A stretch of 32,473 nt of DNA from NCBI GenBank assembly GCA_913045625.1, contig CAJWPE010000012.1, positions 1-32,473 of the forward strand, in the 5' to 3' direction. The notes beneath the pieces were generated by a model. It was not told the origin of the DNA. It searched no databases and worked only from the letters and a program-made list of their open reading frames with translations. Each line of letters begins with the position of its first letter. Position 1 is the first letter of the stretch. Below, one piece after another: positions 26,541 to 32,473 of this stretch. This stretch comes from an uncultured Chloroflexota bacterium (GTDB taxonomy: Bacteria; Chloroflexota; Dehalococcoidia; Lucifugimonadales; UBA826). The position numbers and the translations under genes were made by a program.

Positions 26541-27497
26541 TTAATTGTCTTGTTCTTCAACATTACTTTCTGAAGGATTTTCTGTATCAGAATTTGATTT
26601 TGTTTGAATCTGATCAGCAACAATCATTGCTTCAGTCATTTGTTTCATGATTTCATTTGACCCACCCGCTCCATATGGGATTAAAACGGCATTGTTCTGT
26701 CCCGTTGTTCCAATATCTCTTAGAGCATCAAAATATTGGACCATCATTACCATATTCATTACATCTTGAGTTTTGACTTCAGTTCCGGTTACTTCTTTTA
26801 AGTCAGAAATTGATTCTTTGAACCCGTCTATAATTGCAGCTCTTTGTTGAGCAACTCCTTGTCCCTGTAATTTTTTAGATTCGGCGTCAGCCTCAGCATT
26901 TTTGACCTGACGGATTTTATCTGCTTCAGCTTCATTTAGAGCAGCTACTCTAAGTCTGGCTGTAGCGTTGATTTGGTTCATTGCGTCTTTAACATTAGGA
27001 TCAGGGTCTATATCTGTGATTAATGATTTAATTATTAGATAACCAAAGTCATCCATTGAGTCTGATAAATCCTCTTTAATTCTTTGAGCTATATCGTCTT
27101 TTGTTTCAAATACTTCGTCTAACGTTTTTTTAGGAACTTCACCTCTCACTACGTCATACACATATGAAGTTATTTGTGTGTTGACGTTAGTCAATCTATA
27201 GAATGCATCAAATATTTTTTCAGTTACTGCTACGAACTGAACTGATACACCCAAATTCACAAAAACATTGTCTTGAGTTTTAGTTTCTACTGGTACATCT
27301 AGTTGTCTTATTCTAATGGATTCTTTTCCAGCTACTCTTTCAATGATTGGAATTTTGAAATGAAGACCAGGACTCAAGATTCTATTGAATTTTCCTAGCC
27401 TTTCTATAATACTCATGCTTTGTTGAGGTACTATGACAATACTGAAGAAGATTAATACAATGAGTATGATGACTATGGGTATAAATAAAAAATCCAT
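26541..27497 (-). CDS. SPFH/Band 7 (stomatin-like, QmcA/HflC-type) membrane protein
   Basis: Protein of 318 residues. It has one N-terminal membrane helix (about 3-25), then the SPFH domain starting VPQQSMSIIERLGKFNRILSPG and running through RIRQLDVPVETKTQDNVFV and DVVRGEVPKKTLDEVFETK, followed by a long coiled coil rich in Ala and Glu (LNEAEADKIRQVKNAEADAE). The protein should form ring-like oligomers in the membrane and organise lipid domains or guard a membrane protease. No NfeD-type partner gene is next to it. ATG 27497 has AAGGAG upstream. Confidence 0.93.
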   Translation of the reverse strand: MDFLFIPIVIILIVLIFFSIVIVPQQSMSIIERLGKFNRILSPGLHFKIPIIERVAGKESIRIRQLDVPVETKTQDNVFVNLGVSVQFVAVTEKIFDAFYRLTNVNTQITSYVYDVVRGEVPKKTLDEVFETKDDIAQRIKEDLSDSMDDFGYLIIKSLITDIDPDPNVKDAMNQINATARLRVAALNEAEADKIRQVKNAEADAESKKLQGQGVAQQRAAIIDGFKESISDLKEVTGTEVKTQDVMNMVMMVQYFDALRDIGTTGQNNAVLIPYGAGGSNEIMKQMTEAMIVADQIQTKSNSDTENPSESNVEEQDN

Positions 27498-27559
27498 TTG
27501 ATGCTCCTTTGACTCAATTTAGAAAGGTGGAAGTTGAATATAATTGTAACTTAAATAAG

Positions 27560-28072
27560 TTATAAGCTTCTCCACTCTATAAATGTTTCCTGACTTAAAA
27601 ATTTTCTCTGTTGCTCATCAACTGCTTTTTCAACAGCTTCTTCCCAGATCGAATTCATTAATTCCCTAGAAAAATTGAAAGATCCATCTGACGAGTCTCT
27701 TAAAGATATTCTCCAGATCCATTTCATTTCTCGACCTGAAATTGGGATGTCTCCTTGAAAATTACCCACTGGAACTATTTCAGTGGTTCTTAACCAAGAC
27801 TGGAATTTTTCGTAGAGTTCATTAACCTGTCTGCCGTTTGTCCACTCTATCTCATAATATTCCAGATAATCCCAATGGTAGGATTCTTCTTGTCTTCTTT
27901 CTTTTTCGGGTATCTGATCAAACTTTTGGAGCCATTTATCGATTGTTTCTATACTGATAGTTTCACTACCAAAAATTGATTCAAGATTTGTTCTGATAGT
28001 GTTTGCATCGGGCTTGAGATTGGAAAAATATAAGTTGTAAGCTGTGTAAAGTTGTTTGTCTTGTATGTCCAT
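27560..28072 (-). CDS. Hypothetical protein, 170 residues
   Basis: I do not recognise this protein. It is soluble, acidic and rich in aromatic residues (WDYLEYYEIEW; MKWIWRISL), with alternating helices and a probable strand pair, and no Cys at all. The N-terminal part has a helix with YTAYNLYFSN, the C-terminal part a charged helix (EEAVEKAVDEQQRKF). It is divergent from the Sec-redox cluster across a 53 bp gap and 62 bp upstream of the SPFH gene on the same strand. Start ATG 28072 has AGGAAAA upstream. Codon use matches the neighbouring genes. Confidence 0.75.
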   Translation of the reverse strand: MDIQDKQLYTAYNLYFSNLKPDANTIRTNLESIFGSETISIETIDKWLQKFDQIPEKERRQEESYHWDYLEYYEIEWTNGRQVNELYEKFQSWLRTTEIVPVGNFQGDIPISGREMKWIWRISLRDSSDGSFNFSRELMNSIWEEAVEKAVDEQQRKFLSQETFIEWRSL

Positions 28073-28125
28073 AGTTTTCCTGCTGGTGTAATATCAACTA
28101 AATTAATCATATTATAGAATTATTG
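28073..28125. promoter_or_regulatory. Divergent intergenic region upstream of the selenoprotein cassette
   Basis: This short A+T-rich gap must drive both the leftward hypothetical gene and the rightward cassette. TATTAT (28110-28115) could be the -10 of the cassette, leaving a leader of only about 5 bases, and no good -35 is visible. Confidence 0.3.
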
Positions 28126-28443
28126 ATGGATAATAAAACACTTCAAAATTTAATTGTTAATCAAATGTCGTCTGGTGTTAATTTGCGTCCTTTAGCGGGA
28201 TTTAAAATGGATTTTTCTGCAAACCCGGAATTTCAAAAAGTTTTTTTTGCGGCAAGTTGTGAATGTGGAACTTCGGCTTTATTAAGTTTGGAAGTGTCTA
28301 TTCATAAGTCAGACTATGAAATTAATAATGCATTACCGTCATTAATTGAAAAATTACAAAATCAAGAAAAATCTTTTCGTAGCATGAATTGCACAATGCA
28401 CGGTATGATGAGGAAAGGTTTTATAGAAGACAAAGATGAGTGA
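28126..28443 (+). CDS. Small Cys-containing protein of unknown function at the head of the selenoprotein cassette
   Basis: Protein of 105 residues with no family I recognise. It has Cys-x-Cys in ASCECGTSALL (about 45-47), a third Cys in MNCTMHGMM near residue 88 with a His three on, and a central amphipathic helix (NALPSLIEKLQNQEK). The grouping C-x-C plus C-x-x-H could bind a metal or take part in thiol exchange. Its TGA stop (28441-28443) lies beside the start of the FTR-like gene, and the frames overlap by 4 bases if that gene uses GTG 28440. Translational coupling with the redox genes suggests a shared job. Start ATG 28126 is preferred over the in-frame TTG at 28123. Confidence 0.72.
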   Translation: MDNKTLQNLIVNQMSSGVNLRPLAGFKMDFSANPEFQKVFFAASCECGTSALLSLEVSIHKSDYEINNALPSLIEKLQNQEKSFRSMNCTMHGMMRKGFIEDKDE

Positions 28444-28451
28444 GATTTTTT

Positions 28452-28910
28452 ATGCCTAAAGATATGTCAGAATCAGATGCTTTAGAAAGTGCTCAAAAAT
28501 TTTCTGAACGATACGTTTCTAAGGGCCCTTATGAATTTTTTCCAGAACAAGAAGTTGTTAGTGAAGTTCAGAAAGGTCTAGCTGAAAATCATAGAAATAA
28601 AGGATATCGTTATTGTCCTTGAATGCCATTAAGTGGCGATCCAGTTGAGGATCGTAAGAAAATTTGTCCATGTGAACGTCATCATGAGGACATAGCTCGC
28701 GATGGATTTTGTATATGAATGTTTTTCGTTAGCGAAGAGTTTCTTCGCAAGTATGAATCTGGAGAAGAATTTTCACAAACTATTGATGAAGCTGTGCCTC
28801 TTGGTACTGAACTTTTTGAGAATACTGGTGGTAAAAAAGAATTTAACCAACGACGTAGATCTGAAGATCAAAAAGATGAAGAAGATACAGAAGACAAAAA
28901 AGACAATTAG
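28452..28910 (+). CDS. Predicted selenoprotein: ferredoxin-thioredoxin reductase catalytic-chain homologue with two in-frame UGA (Sec57, Sec89)
   Basis: Reading TGA 28620-28622 and TGA 28716-28718 as selenocysteine gives one protein of 152 residues. The order CPU (55-57), CPC (72-74), CIU (87-89) is the FTR catalytic-chain pattern CPC...CPC...CHC, with GYRYCP, DPVEDRKKICPC and MFFVSEEFL as flanking blocks. In Synechocystis FTR, Cys57 and Cys87 form the redox disulfide and Cys55, 74, 76 and 85 bind the [4Fe-4S] cluster. Here both UGA codons fall exactly on the disulfide positions and all four ligands remain Cys. Each UGA is followed by a bacterial SECIS-like hairpin. The C-terminus is a highly charged tail after residue 125. 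ATG 28452 is favoured; GTG 28440 is an alternative. Without Sec reading, only three fragments of at most 63 residues exist. Confidence 0.88.
28637..28654 (+). promoter_or_regulatory. Bacterial SECIS-like hairpin for the first UGA of the FTR-like gene
   Basis: CGATCC and GGATCG pair perfectly over 6 bp around the loop AGTTGA. The loop begins 20 bases after UGA 28620-28622 and its second base is G. This fits the bSECIS pattern: stem of 4-16 bp, loop of 3-14 bases with a G in the first two positions, and 16-37 bases from the UGA. Confidence 0.8.
28732..28748 (+). promoter_or_regulatory. Bacterial SECIS-like hairpin for the second UGA of the FTR-like gene
   Basis: GCGAAG and CTTCGC pair perfectly over 6 bp around the 5-base loop AGTTT. 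The loop begins 19 bases after UGA 28716-28718, and its second base is again G. Its loop shares AGTT with the first hairpin. Confidence 0.8.
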
Positions 28911-28945
28911 AGTATAATGATTTCATATACTTCAAGGAGTTTTCA

Positions 28946-29194
28946 GTGAGTGATCCAGTAAGAGTTTTTACCTCAGTAGGTTGAGGCCCTTGTCACATGG
29001 TGAAGGTGTATCTTTCACGAAATAATATCGAATATTCAGAGCATAATGTCTCCCAAGATCGTGATTCGCTTAAAGAATTAGTATCTATGGGCTTTAGAAG
29101 TACTCCGGTTACAGTAATTGGCGACGAAAATGTTGTTGGTTATAGTCCAGCCAAACTAGAACAAGCATTAAAAAATTCTGGATATATAGAATAA
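28946..29194 (+). CDS. Predicted selenoprotein: glutaredoxin/NrdH-like protein with UGPC active site
   Basis: Thioredoxin-fold protein of 82 residues when TGA 28982-28984 is read as Sec13. VRVFTSVG-U-GPC puts Sec at the N-terminal, nucleophilic position of the CxxC motif. HMVKVYLSRNNIEYSEHNV, the cis-Pro block STPVTVIGDENVVGY and SPAKLEQAL follow as in glutaredoxin and NrdH. GTG 28946 is the start, with AAGGAG six bases before it; the ATG at 28997 would remove the active site. A TATAAT hexamer at 28913-28918 may give it a promoter of its own. The gene lies 35 bp after the FTR-like gene. The likely job is taking electrons from the FTR-like protein and reducing disulfides or a ribonucleotide reductase. 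Confidence 0.9.
29000..29018 (+). promoter_or_regulatory. Bacterial SECIS-like hairpin for the glutaredoxin-like UGA
   Basis: GTGAAGG and CTTTCAC pair over 7 bp (one G-U) around the loop TGTAT. The loop starts 22 bases after UGA 28982-28984 and its second base is G. Geometry agrees with the two hairpins of the neighbouring gene. Confidence 0.75.
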
Positions 29195-29206
29195 TTACCA
29201 ACCTAG

Positions 29207-29235
29207 TTGACTGTTTATAGTTCTCTAAATAAAAT
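29207..29235 (+). promoter_or_regulatory. Promoter for tRNA-Asp
   Basis: TTGACT (29207-29212), a 17 bp spacer and TAAAAT (29230-29235) make a near-consensus sigma-70-type promoter, 24 bp before the tRNA 5' end. Confidence 0.7.
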
Positions 29236-29259
29236 CTTCATTCAACTTGTGTTTTATAC

Positions 29260-29335
29260 GGCCCCGTGGTGTAGCGGTTAACATGCAGCCCTGTCACGGC
29301 TGAGATCGACGGTTCGAATCCGTTCGGGGTCGCCA
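29260..29335 (+). tRNA. tRNA-Asp (anticodon GTC)
   Basis: Acceptor GGCCCCG pairs with CGGGGTC (one G-U), the anticodon stem CAGCC/GGCTG encloses the loop CTGTCAC (anticodon GTC), and the T loop is TTCGAAT. The 3' CCA (29333-29335) is encoded. The gene ends 3 bp before the stop of the convergent small protein gene. Confidence 0.95.
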
Positions 29336-29338
29336 TCA

Positions 29339-29578
29339 TCAATTAGTTTTATATTTACCTTTTTTCTTCTTTGTTTTCTTTTGTTCAAAGATTTGATCGA
29401 TTCGTACAAATGGATTGTCTGAATAATCTTTAGAGTGTCCAGTGTGCCAGCATTCATGGTGCCTACATTCGTATGCTGTTTGGTTCCCATCTTTATTAGA
29501 GGGGTCGGAGTTAATTCTTGAAACTGCAATTAATGCCGCGTTTTTGTTCGGGTATTTGATTTTTTTATTGCAATTCAT
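29339..29578 (-). CDS. Small Cys/His protein resembling a zinc-ribbon-type domain
   Basis: About 79 residues from ATG 29578. MNCNKKIKYPNKNAALIAVSRI then AYECRHHECWHTGH fits a recurring small-protein pattern: an N-terminal Cys and Tyr-rich start, an Ala-rich helix, and a Tyr-x-Cys-x-x-x-x-Cys-Trp-His-x-x-His end that could hold zinc. It ends in a Lys-rich tail (KKTKKKKGKYK), which would favour nucleic-acid binding. Its role is unknown. A longer in-frame start at 29614 is possible. The pattern is similar to small proteins often found in phages and actinobacteria, but I cannot confirm kinship. Confidence 0.6.
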   Translation of the reverse strand: MNCNKKIKYPNKNAALIAVSRINSDPSNKDGNQTAYECRHHECWHTGHSKDYSDNPFVRIDQIFEQKKTKKKKGKYKTN

Positions 29579-29614
29579 AATCTGAATTATAATCCTTAAA
29601 CTTATTGTATTCAT

Positions 29615-29730
29615 AAATTTGATACTATTTATGACTTTTTCAAGTTGTAATTACAGGTGAATTCATATAGTGTTGAGCGCTGTGTGAATTTATTTTCAAT
29701 CACATATAAATATTAAAGTTATGAAGTTTC
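29615..29730. promoter_or_regulatory. Divergent intergenic region upstream of SulP gene
   Basis: This 116 bp A+T-rich spacer holds the 10 bp palindrome TGTAATTACA (29646-29655), also seen once at 15862-15871, and CATATAGTGT downstream of it. TTGTAA (29645-29650) and TATAGT (29666-29671) are a possible but short-spaced promoter pair. Confidence 0.3.
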
Positions 29731-31314
29731 TTGATATCATCTAGATTAAAATTATTCTTATCTAAATATAATTTTGTTGCTAACCCCAAGAATGACATTC
29801 TATCGGGATTAACAGTAGCTCTAGCTCTTGTTCCTGAAGCTATTGCATTTGCTTTTGTAGCGCATGTTGACCCTCTTGTAGGTTTGTATGCAGCTTTCTT
29901 TGTAGGTTTTATCACTTCTGTTTTTGGTGGCAGAAGCGGAATGATTTCAGGTGCTACAGGGGCTATGGCGGTGGTAATGGTTAGTTTAGTGATCGTACAT
30001 GGTGTGGAGTATCTTTTTGCTACTATTATTCTTACTGGATTAATACAAATTTCTGCAGGTTTATTACGATTAGGTAAATTTATCAATTTGGTTCCGTACC
30101 CAGTAATGTTAGGGTTTGTAAACGGACTGGCTATCGTAATTTTTCTTGCACAATTAGGACAATTTAAAGAAACTTCAAAAACTGATGCTATCGTTCATTC
30201 TGAAGACCATCTTTCTCATAATGCTTTAGATGTGGTTTTTTCAGGTGGATGGCTCAACCAGAATGCTATGATCACGATGATGATTCTTACAGTAATTACT
30301 ATGGGAATAATTATTGCTTTACCTAGAATCCCACGAATTGGAAAAATTATTCCAGCACCTCTTGCATCTTTAATAATTGTGACACTTGTGGTGATCGGTT
30401 TTAATCTTGACACCAAATCAGTTGGAGACTTAGCTAGCTTATCTGGTGGGTTACCACCATTTCATTTTCCTGAAGTTCCTTTGAATGTATCTACATTTCT
30501 AATAATTATTCCTTATGCTTTTACACTTGCAGGGATTGGATTAGTCGAAAGCCTACTTACTTTGACACTTATAGATGAGATTACTGAAACTAAAGGTGAT
30601 CCTGACTTGGAGTGTTTTGGACAGGGGTTAGCAAATTTCGTATGTGGTTTTTTCAAAGCAATGGGAGGATGTGCAATGATTGGTCAATCAATGATCAATA
30701 TGGAATCTGGTGGAAGAGGAAGATTGTCAGGTTTTACTGCTTCATTAGCATTATTAGCATTTGTATTATTTTTATCAGGACTAATAGAAATGATTCCTTT
30801 AGCGGCATTGACTGGAATAATGATGATGGTAGTAATAGGTACCTTCGCATGGCCTTCATTTAAGCTTTTGTTGAAAATTCCAAGAGAAGATGCAATAGTC
30901 GTTATTTTAGTTACTGTAGTTACAGTAATGCAGGATCTTGCTGTGGCCGTTCTTGTAGGGGTGATATTTTCTTCTCTAGTATATGCATGGAAATCATCTA
31001 GGCAGATTAAAGTTAGTAACCTAGAAGAATCAGATCAACAATCTCAAATTTTTACATTACAAGGGGACTTGTTTTTTGCTTCAATATCAAGATTTAAAGA
31101 AATTTTAAATCCCAATCGATACAAGACTGATGAAGTTTTTCTAGATGTAAGTCAGGCAAATCTTTTTGATCATTCTGCGTTAGAAGCATTAGATGCTCAA
31201 ACTTCAAAGTTTAAAGAAGCAGGCAAAACTCTTAATTTGAAAAATGTTCAACCTGAAGCTCTTAAAATCATAGAGAAATCAAAAACTGTCTATCATATTA
31301 ATGTGACAAAATAG
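29731..31314 (+). CDS. SulP-family anion transporter with C-terminal STAS domain
   Basis: Membrane protein of 527 residues. DILSGLTVALALVPEAIAFAFVA (starting near residue 22) is the SulP helix 1 with its conserved Pro, and about twelve to fourteen helices follow. GQGLANFVCGFFKAMGGCAMIGQSMIN is the family block of the core domain. Residues about 430-527 form a STAS domain (VFLDVSQANLFDHSALEALD). SulP proteins carry sulfate, bicarbonate or other anions with sodium or proton; which one is not clear here. The start is TTG 29731, since an in-frame TGA lies just upstream at 29722 and no ATG is available. The N-terminal region is short for the family. Confidence 0.92.
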   Translation: MISSRLKLFLSKYNFVANPKNDILSGLTVALALVPEAIAFAFVAHVDPLVGLYAAFFVGFITSVFGGRSGMISGATGAMAVVMVSLVIVHGVEYLFATIILTGLIQISAGLLRLGKFINLVPYPVMLGFVNGLAIVIFLAQLGQFKETSKTDAIVHSEDHLSHNALDVVFSGGWLNQNAMITMMILTVITMGIIIALPRIPRIGKIIPAPLASLIIVTLVVIGFNLDTKSVGDLASLSGGLPPFHFPEVPLNVSTFLIIIPYAFTLAGIGLVESLLTLTLIDEITETKGDPDLECFGQGLANFVCGFFKAMGGCAMIGQSMINMESGGRGRLSGFTASLALLAFVLFLSGLIEMIPLAALTGIMMMVVIGTFAWPSFKLLLKIPREDAIVVILVTVVTVMQDLAVAVLVGVIFSSLVYAWKSSRQIKVSNLEESDQQSQIFTLQGDLFFASISRFKEILNPNRYKTDEVFLDVSQANLFDHSALEALDAQTSKFKEAGKTLNLKNVQPEALKIIEKSKTVYHINVTK

Positions 31315-31325
31315 GTTAATTTGTC

Positions 31326-31341
31326 AGCGTTGTAGAACGCT
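31326..31341. terminator. Possible bidirectional hairpin between the SulP and surface-protein genes
   Basis: AGCGTT and AACGCT pair perfectly over 6 bp around GTAG, in the short gap between two convergent stops. There is no T run on either side, so it is a weak terminator candidate. Confidence 0.35.
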
Positions 31342-32473
31342 ATTGATTGGGAGCGTTTCTAAAGTCAGTATGACCTTCAGCTCCAAGCCACCATTGAATT
31401 GTCATGTTGTTACCCGAGCTAGAAACAAAACGCATAACTCCATAACGGTTGTTCTGTTTAAATAAGATGAGACCATCATTTTGGGCTCCTCCGCTAGAGC
31501 TAACATCTTCAGAGCATATTCCAACGTTGGGTCCCCTTGAGAATGAGAATGTAGATACATTCCCTAATTCACTGAAACTATCAAAACCGTCATATGAACC
31601 GTTGTGGTAGGTCATATTTCCGTTACAGCCGTGTCCGTTAGGGTTGACTCGAGCGATGTCTACATGCCCATGACCTCCATCATTGTAATAATAGAAATAA
31701 CCTTTCTTAGTTCCTCCTGAAGACCACCACATTCTTGATCCTGTGCCGATGCTGTAGCTGCCGCTTTCAGCCATCACAGTGGTTCCGTGAGTCCCATGCC
31801 AGTTAGCAGACGCGGGAGTAGGAGTAGGAGTAGGAGTTGGAGTAGGTGTAGCAGTTGGTGCCGGAGTAGGAGTAGGGCTAGTAGTTCCAGATACAATTAT
31901 AGTTGCTACAGATTTATTTCCAAATTCAGAATTTGCACTTGTGCCAGTGCATGAATATTGTAGGCTTCCACCAAATTGCATGTAATAGACACCCGGTTCG
32001 TTGGGAGCATTAAAACTTACAGTTTTATTTACATTTCCACCTCCTTGTGTACCACCACTTCTTAGACAATTTTCAAAAGTGTCAGGGATTTTCACATAGA
32101 ACTGAACAATACATCCAGGGCAATATGTTGCATGGGTATATGTCATAGAAATTGCGGCAGTCATTGCTGCATTTGGATTCACAGTAATTACATTTGAACC
32201 CGAATTATTTAAGTTAACTTGATTCCAGGTAGTACTTCTACCTGCATAGCTGACAGAGTGAGGTAAAGAATTAGAATTGTATCCTTGTTGGTTTGGGACA
32301 GGTGTAGCAGTAGGTACGGGAGTGGGAGTGGGTGTGGGGCTAGGAGTAGGTGTAGCAGTTGGTGCCGGAGTAGGGCTAGGAGTAGGGCTAGGAGTAGGAG
32401 TAGGAGTAGGAGTAGGTGTAGGTGTTTGGGTAGCTGTAGGGATTATAGAAAAATTAGGGTTAGGTGTAGAACT
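31340..32473 (-). CDS. Partial secreted or cell-surface protein with Thr-Pro repeat linkers
   Basis: The frame is open through the right edge, so the N-terminus and signal peptide are missing. At least 377 residues can be read. From the window edge: a linker of Thr-Pro/Ser-Pro/Ala-Pro repeats (about 45 residues); then a beta-rich domain with [17 protein letters not shown] and Cys pairs (CPGC; YSCTG); a second linker ([11 protein letters not shown] type, about 25 residues); and a C-terminal domain full of Gly, Ser, Tyr and Trp ([20 protein letters not shown]) with the end [17 protein letters not shown]. Such Pro-Thr linkers separate domains in bacterial exported proteins. Function unknown; the GTG at 32182 is an internal Val codon, not the start. 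Confidence 0.85.
   Translation of the reverse strand, partial: SSTPNPNFSIIPTATQTPTPTPTPTPTPSPTPSPTPAPTATPTPSPTPTPTPVPTATPVPNQQGYNSNSLPHSVSYAGRSTTWNQVNLNNSGSNVITVNPNAAMTAAISMTYTHATYCPGCIVQFYVKIPDTFENCLRSGGTQGGGNVNKTVSFNAPNEPGVYYMQFGGSLQYSCTGTSANSEFGNKSVATIIVSGTTSPTPTPAPTATPTPTPTPTPTPASANWHGTHGTTVMAESGSYSIGTGSRMWWSSGGTKKGYFYYYNDGGHGHVDIARVNPNGHGCNGNMTYHNGSYDGFDSFSELGNVSTFSFSRGPNVGICSEDVSSSGGAQNDGLILFKQNNRYGVMRFVSSSGNNMTIQWWLGAEGHTDFRNAPNQ
31813..31880 (-). repeat. Hexanucleotide-type repeat coding Thr-Pro linker (inner)
   Basis: A stretch of repeated GGAGTA units (plus strand) encodes alternating Thr and Pro in the surface protein. It shares a near-identical stretch of about 28 bases (around 31845-31872) with the outer repeat at 32346-32373, evidence of copying between linkers. 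Confidence 0.75.
32297..32438 (-). repeat. Hexanucleotide-type repeat coding Thr-Pro linker (outer)
   Basis: A longer run of GGAGTA and variant units codes Thr-Pro, Ser-Pro and Ala-Pro dipeptides. It is prone to length change and to misassembly. Confidence 0.75.

Noticed and set aside
28623-28718. A separate 31-codon ORF between the two UGA codons of the FTR-like gene
   Set aside because: It carries only the middle CPC block of one FTR frame and makes no sense alone. Reading through both UGA codons restores a single conserved protein.
28440-28910. FTR-like gene as a degraded pseudogene
   Set aside because: No frameshift is present, all other conserved residues are intact, and the only stops are UGA at the two redox-Cys sites, each with a SECIS-like hairpin.
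28440-29194. Genetic-code change in which UGA means Trp or Gly
   Set aside because: Other genes in the window use UGA as a normal stop (for example 8922-8924, 20611-20613 and 28441-28443), and the three internal UGA codons all match Cys positions.
29278-29529. Minus-strand ORF running into the tRNA-Asp with a DPERIRTVDLSRDRAA-type end
   Set aside because: This ending is a well-known translation artefact of the antisense of tRNA-Asp. The tRNA and the small Cys/His protein in another frame explain the region.
31813-32438. Repeats as a possible CRISPR array
   Set aside because: The units are 6-base, in frame and code Thr-Pro dipeptides; there are no spacers of regular size.

Overview
The window looks like a piece of a low-GC marine bacterial genome. 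It is about one third G+C by eye, with tight operons, many TTG starts and almost no spacer DNA. The gene set includes an acVLRF1-type release-factor relative (a family known from Actinobacteria and Chloroflexota), a Baeyer-Villiger monooxygenase, NIPSNAP, EAR-type Gfo/Idh oxidoreductase, class III aminotransferase, and a surface protein with Thr-Pro linkers. Together these suggest a SAR202-like or Dehalococcoidia-like Chloroflexota. That placement is inference; no rRNA is present.

Layout. Bases 1-6056 (minus strand) form one operon: AMP-forming acyl/oxalyl-CoA ligase, HAD dehalogenase-like protein, rhodanese, PfkB (adenosine-type) kinase, ahcY and metK. The last three make an S-adenosylmethionine/adenosylhomocysteine recycling set. 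The metK frame is not normal: after about residue 264 it continues in frame as the C-terminal half of an acyl-CoA dehydrogenase and runs off the window. Bases 6129-15780 hold galE, NIPSNAP, an acyltransferase-3 membrane protein, a DAO-type oxidase with a class III aminotransferase, rpiB with an added coiled-coil/membrane tail, the acVLRF1 homologue, an SDR, a thioredoxin-like [2Fe-2S] ferredoxin, RidA and an MFS exporter. Bases 15918-21496 (plus strand) are Gfo/Idh, aminotransferase, gatC, gatA, an alpha/beta hydrolase and an SDR with altered catalytic residues. A tRNA-Val, an HMA-MauE-like membrane protein and a GlcG-like protein follow. On the minus strand come a Baeyer-Villiger monooxygenase, three tandem paralogous six-helix membrane proteins, an SPFH protein and an unknown protein. 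The right end has tRNA-Asp, a small Zn-binding-type protein, a SulP transporter and a partial Thr-Pro-rich surface protein.

The most striking region is 28126-29194. A plain gene search breaks it into several small ORFs, but read through three in-frame UGA codons it gives two predicted selenoproteins. The first is a ferredoxin-thioredoxin reductase (FTR) catalytic-chain homologue with motifs CPU...CPC...CIU. Both Cys residues of the FTR redox disulfide are replaced by UGA, while all four [4Fe-4S] ligand Cys are kept. The second, immediately downstream, is a glutaredoxin/NrdH-like protein with a UGPC active site. Each UGA is followed, at 19-22 nt, by a perfect or near-perfect 6-7 bp hairpin with a 5-6 nt apical loop whose second base is G, as expected for bacterial SECIS elements. 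Other genes in the window use UGA as an ordinary stop, so the code is not reassigned. The simplest model is a ferredoxin-driven, Fe-S-linked diselenide reductase passing electrons to a selenol glutaredoxin. A small Cys-containing protein of unknown function overlaps the start of the cassette.
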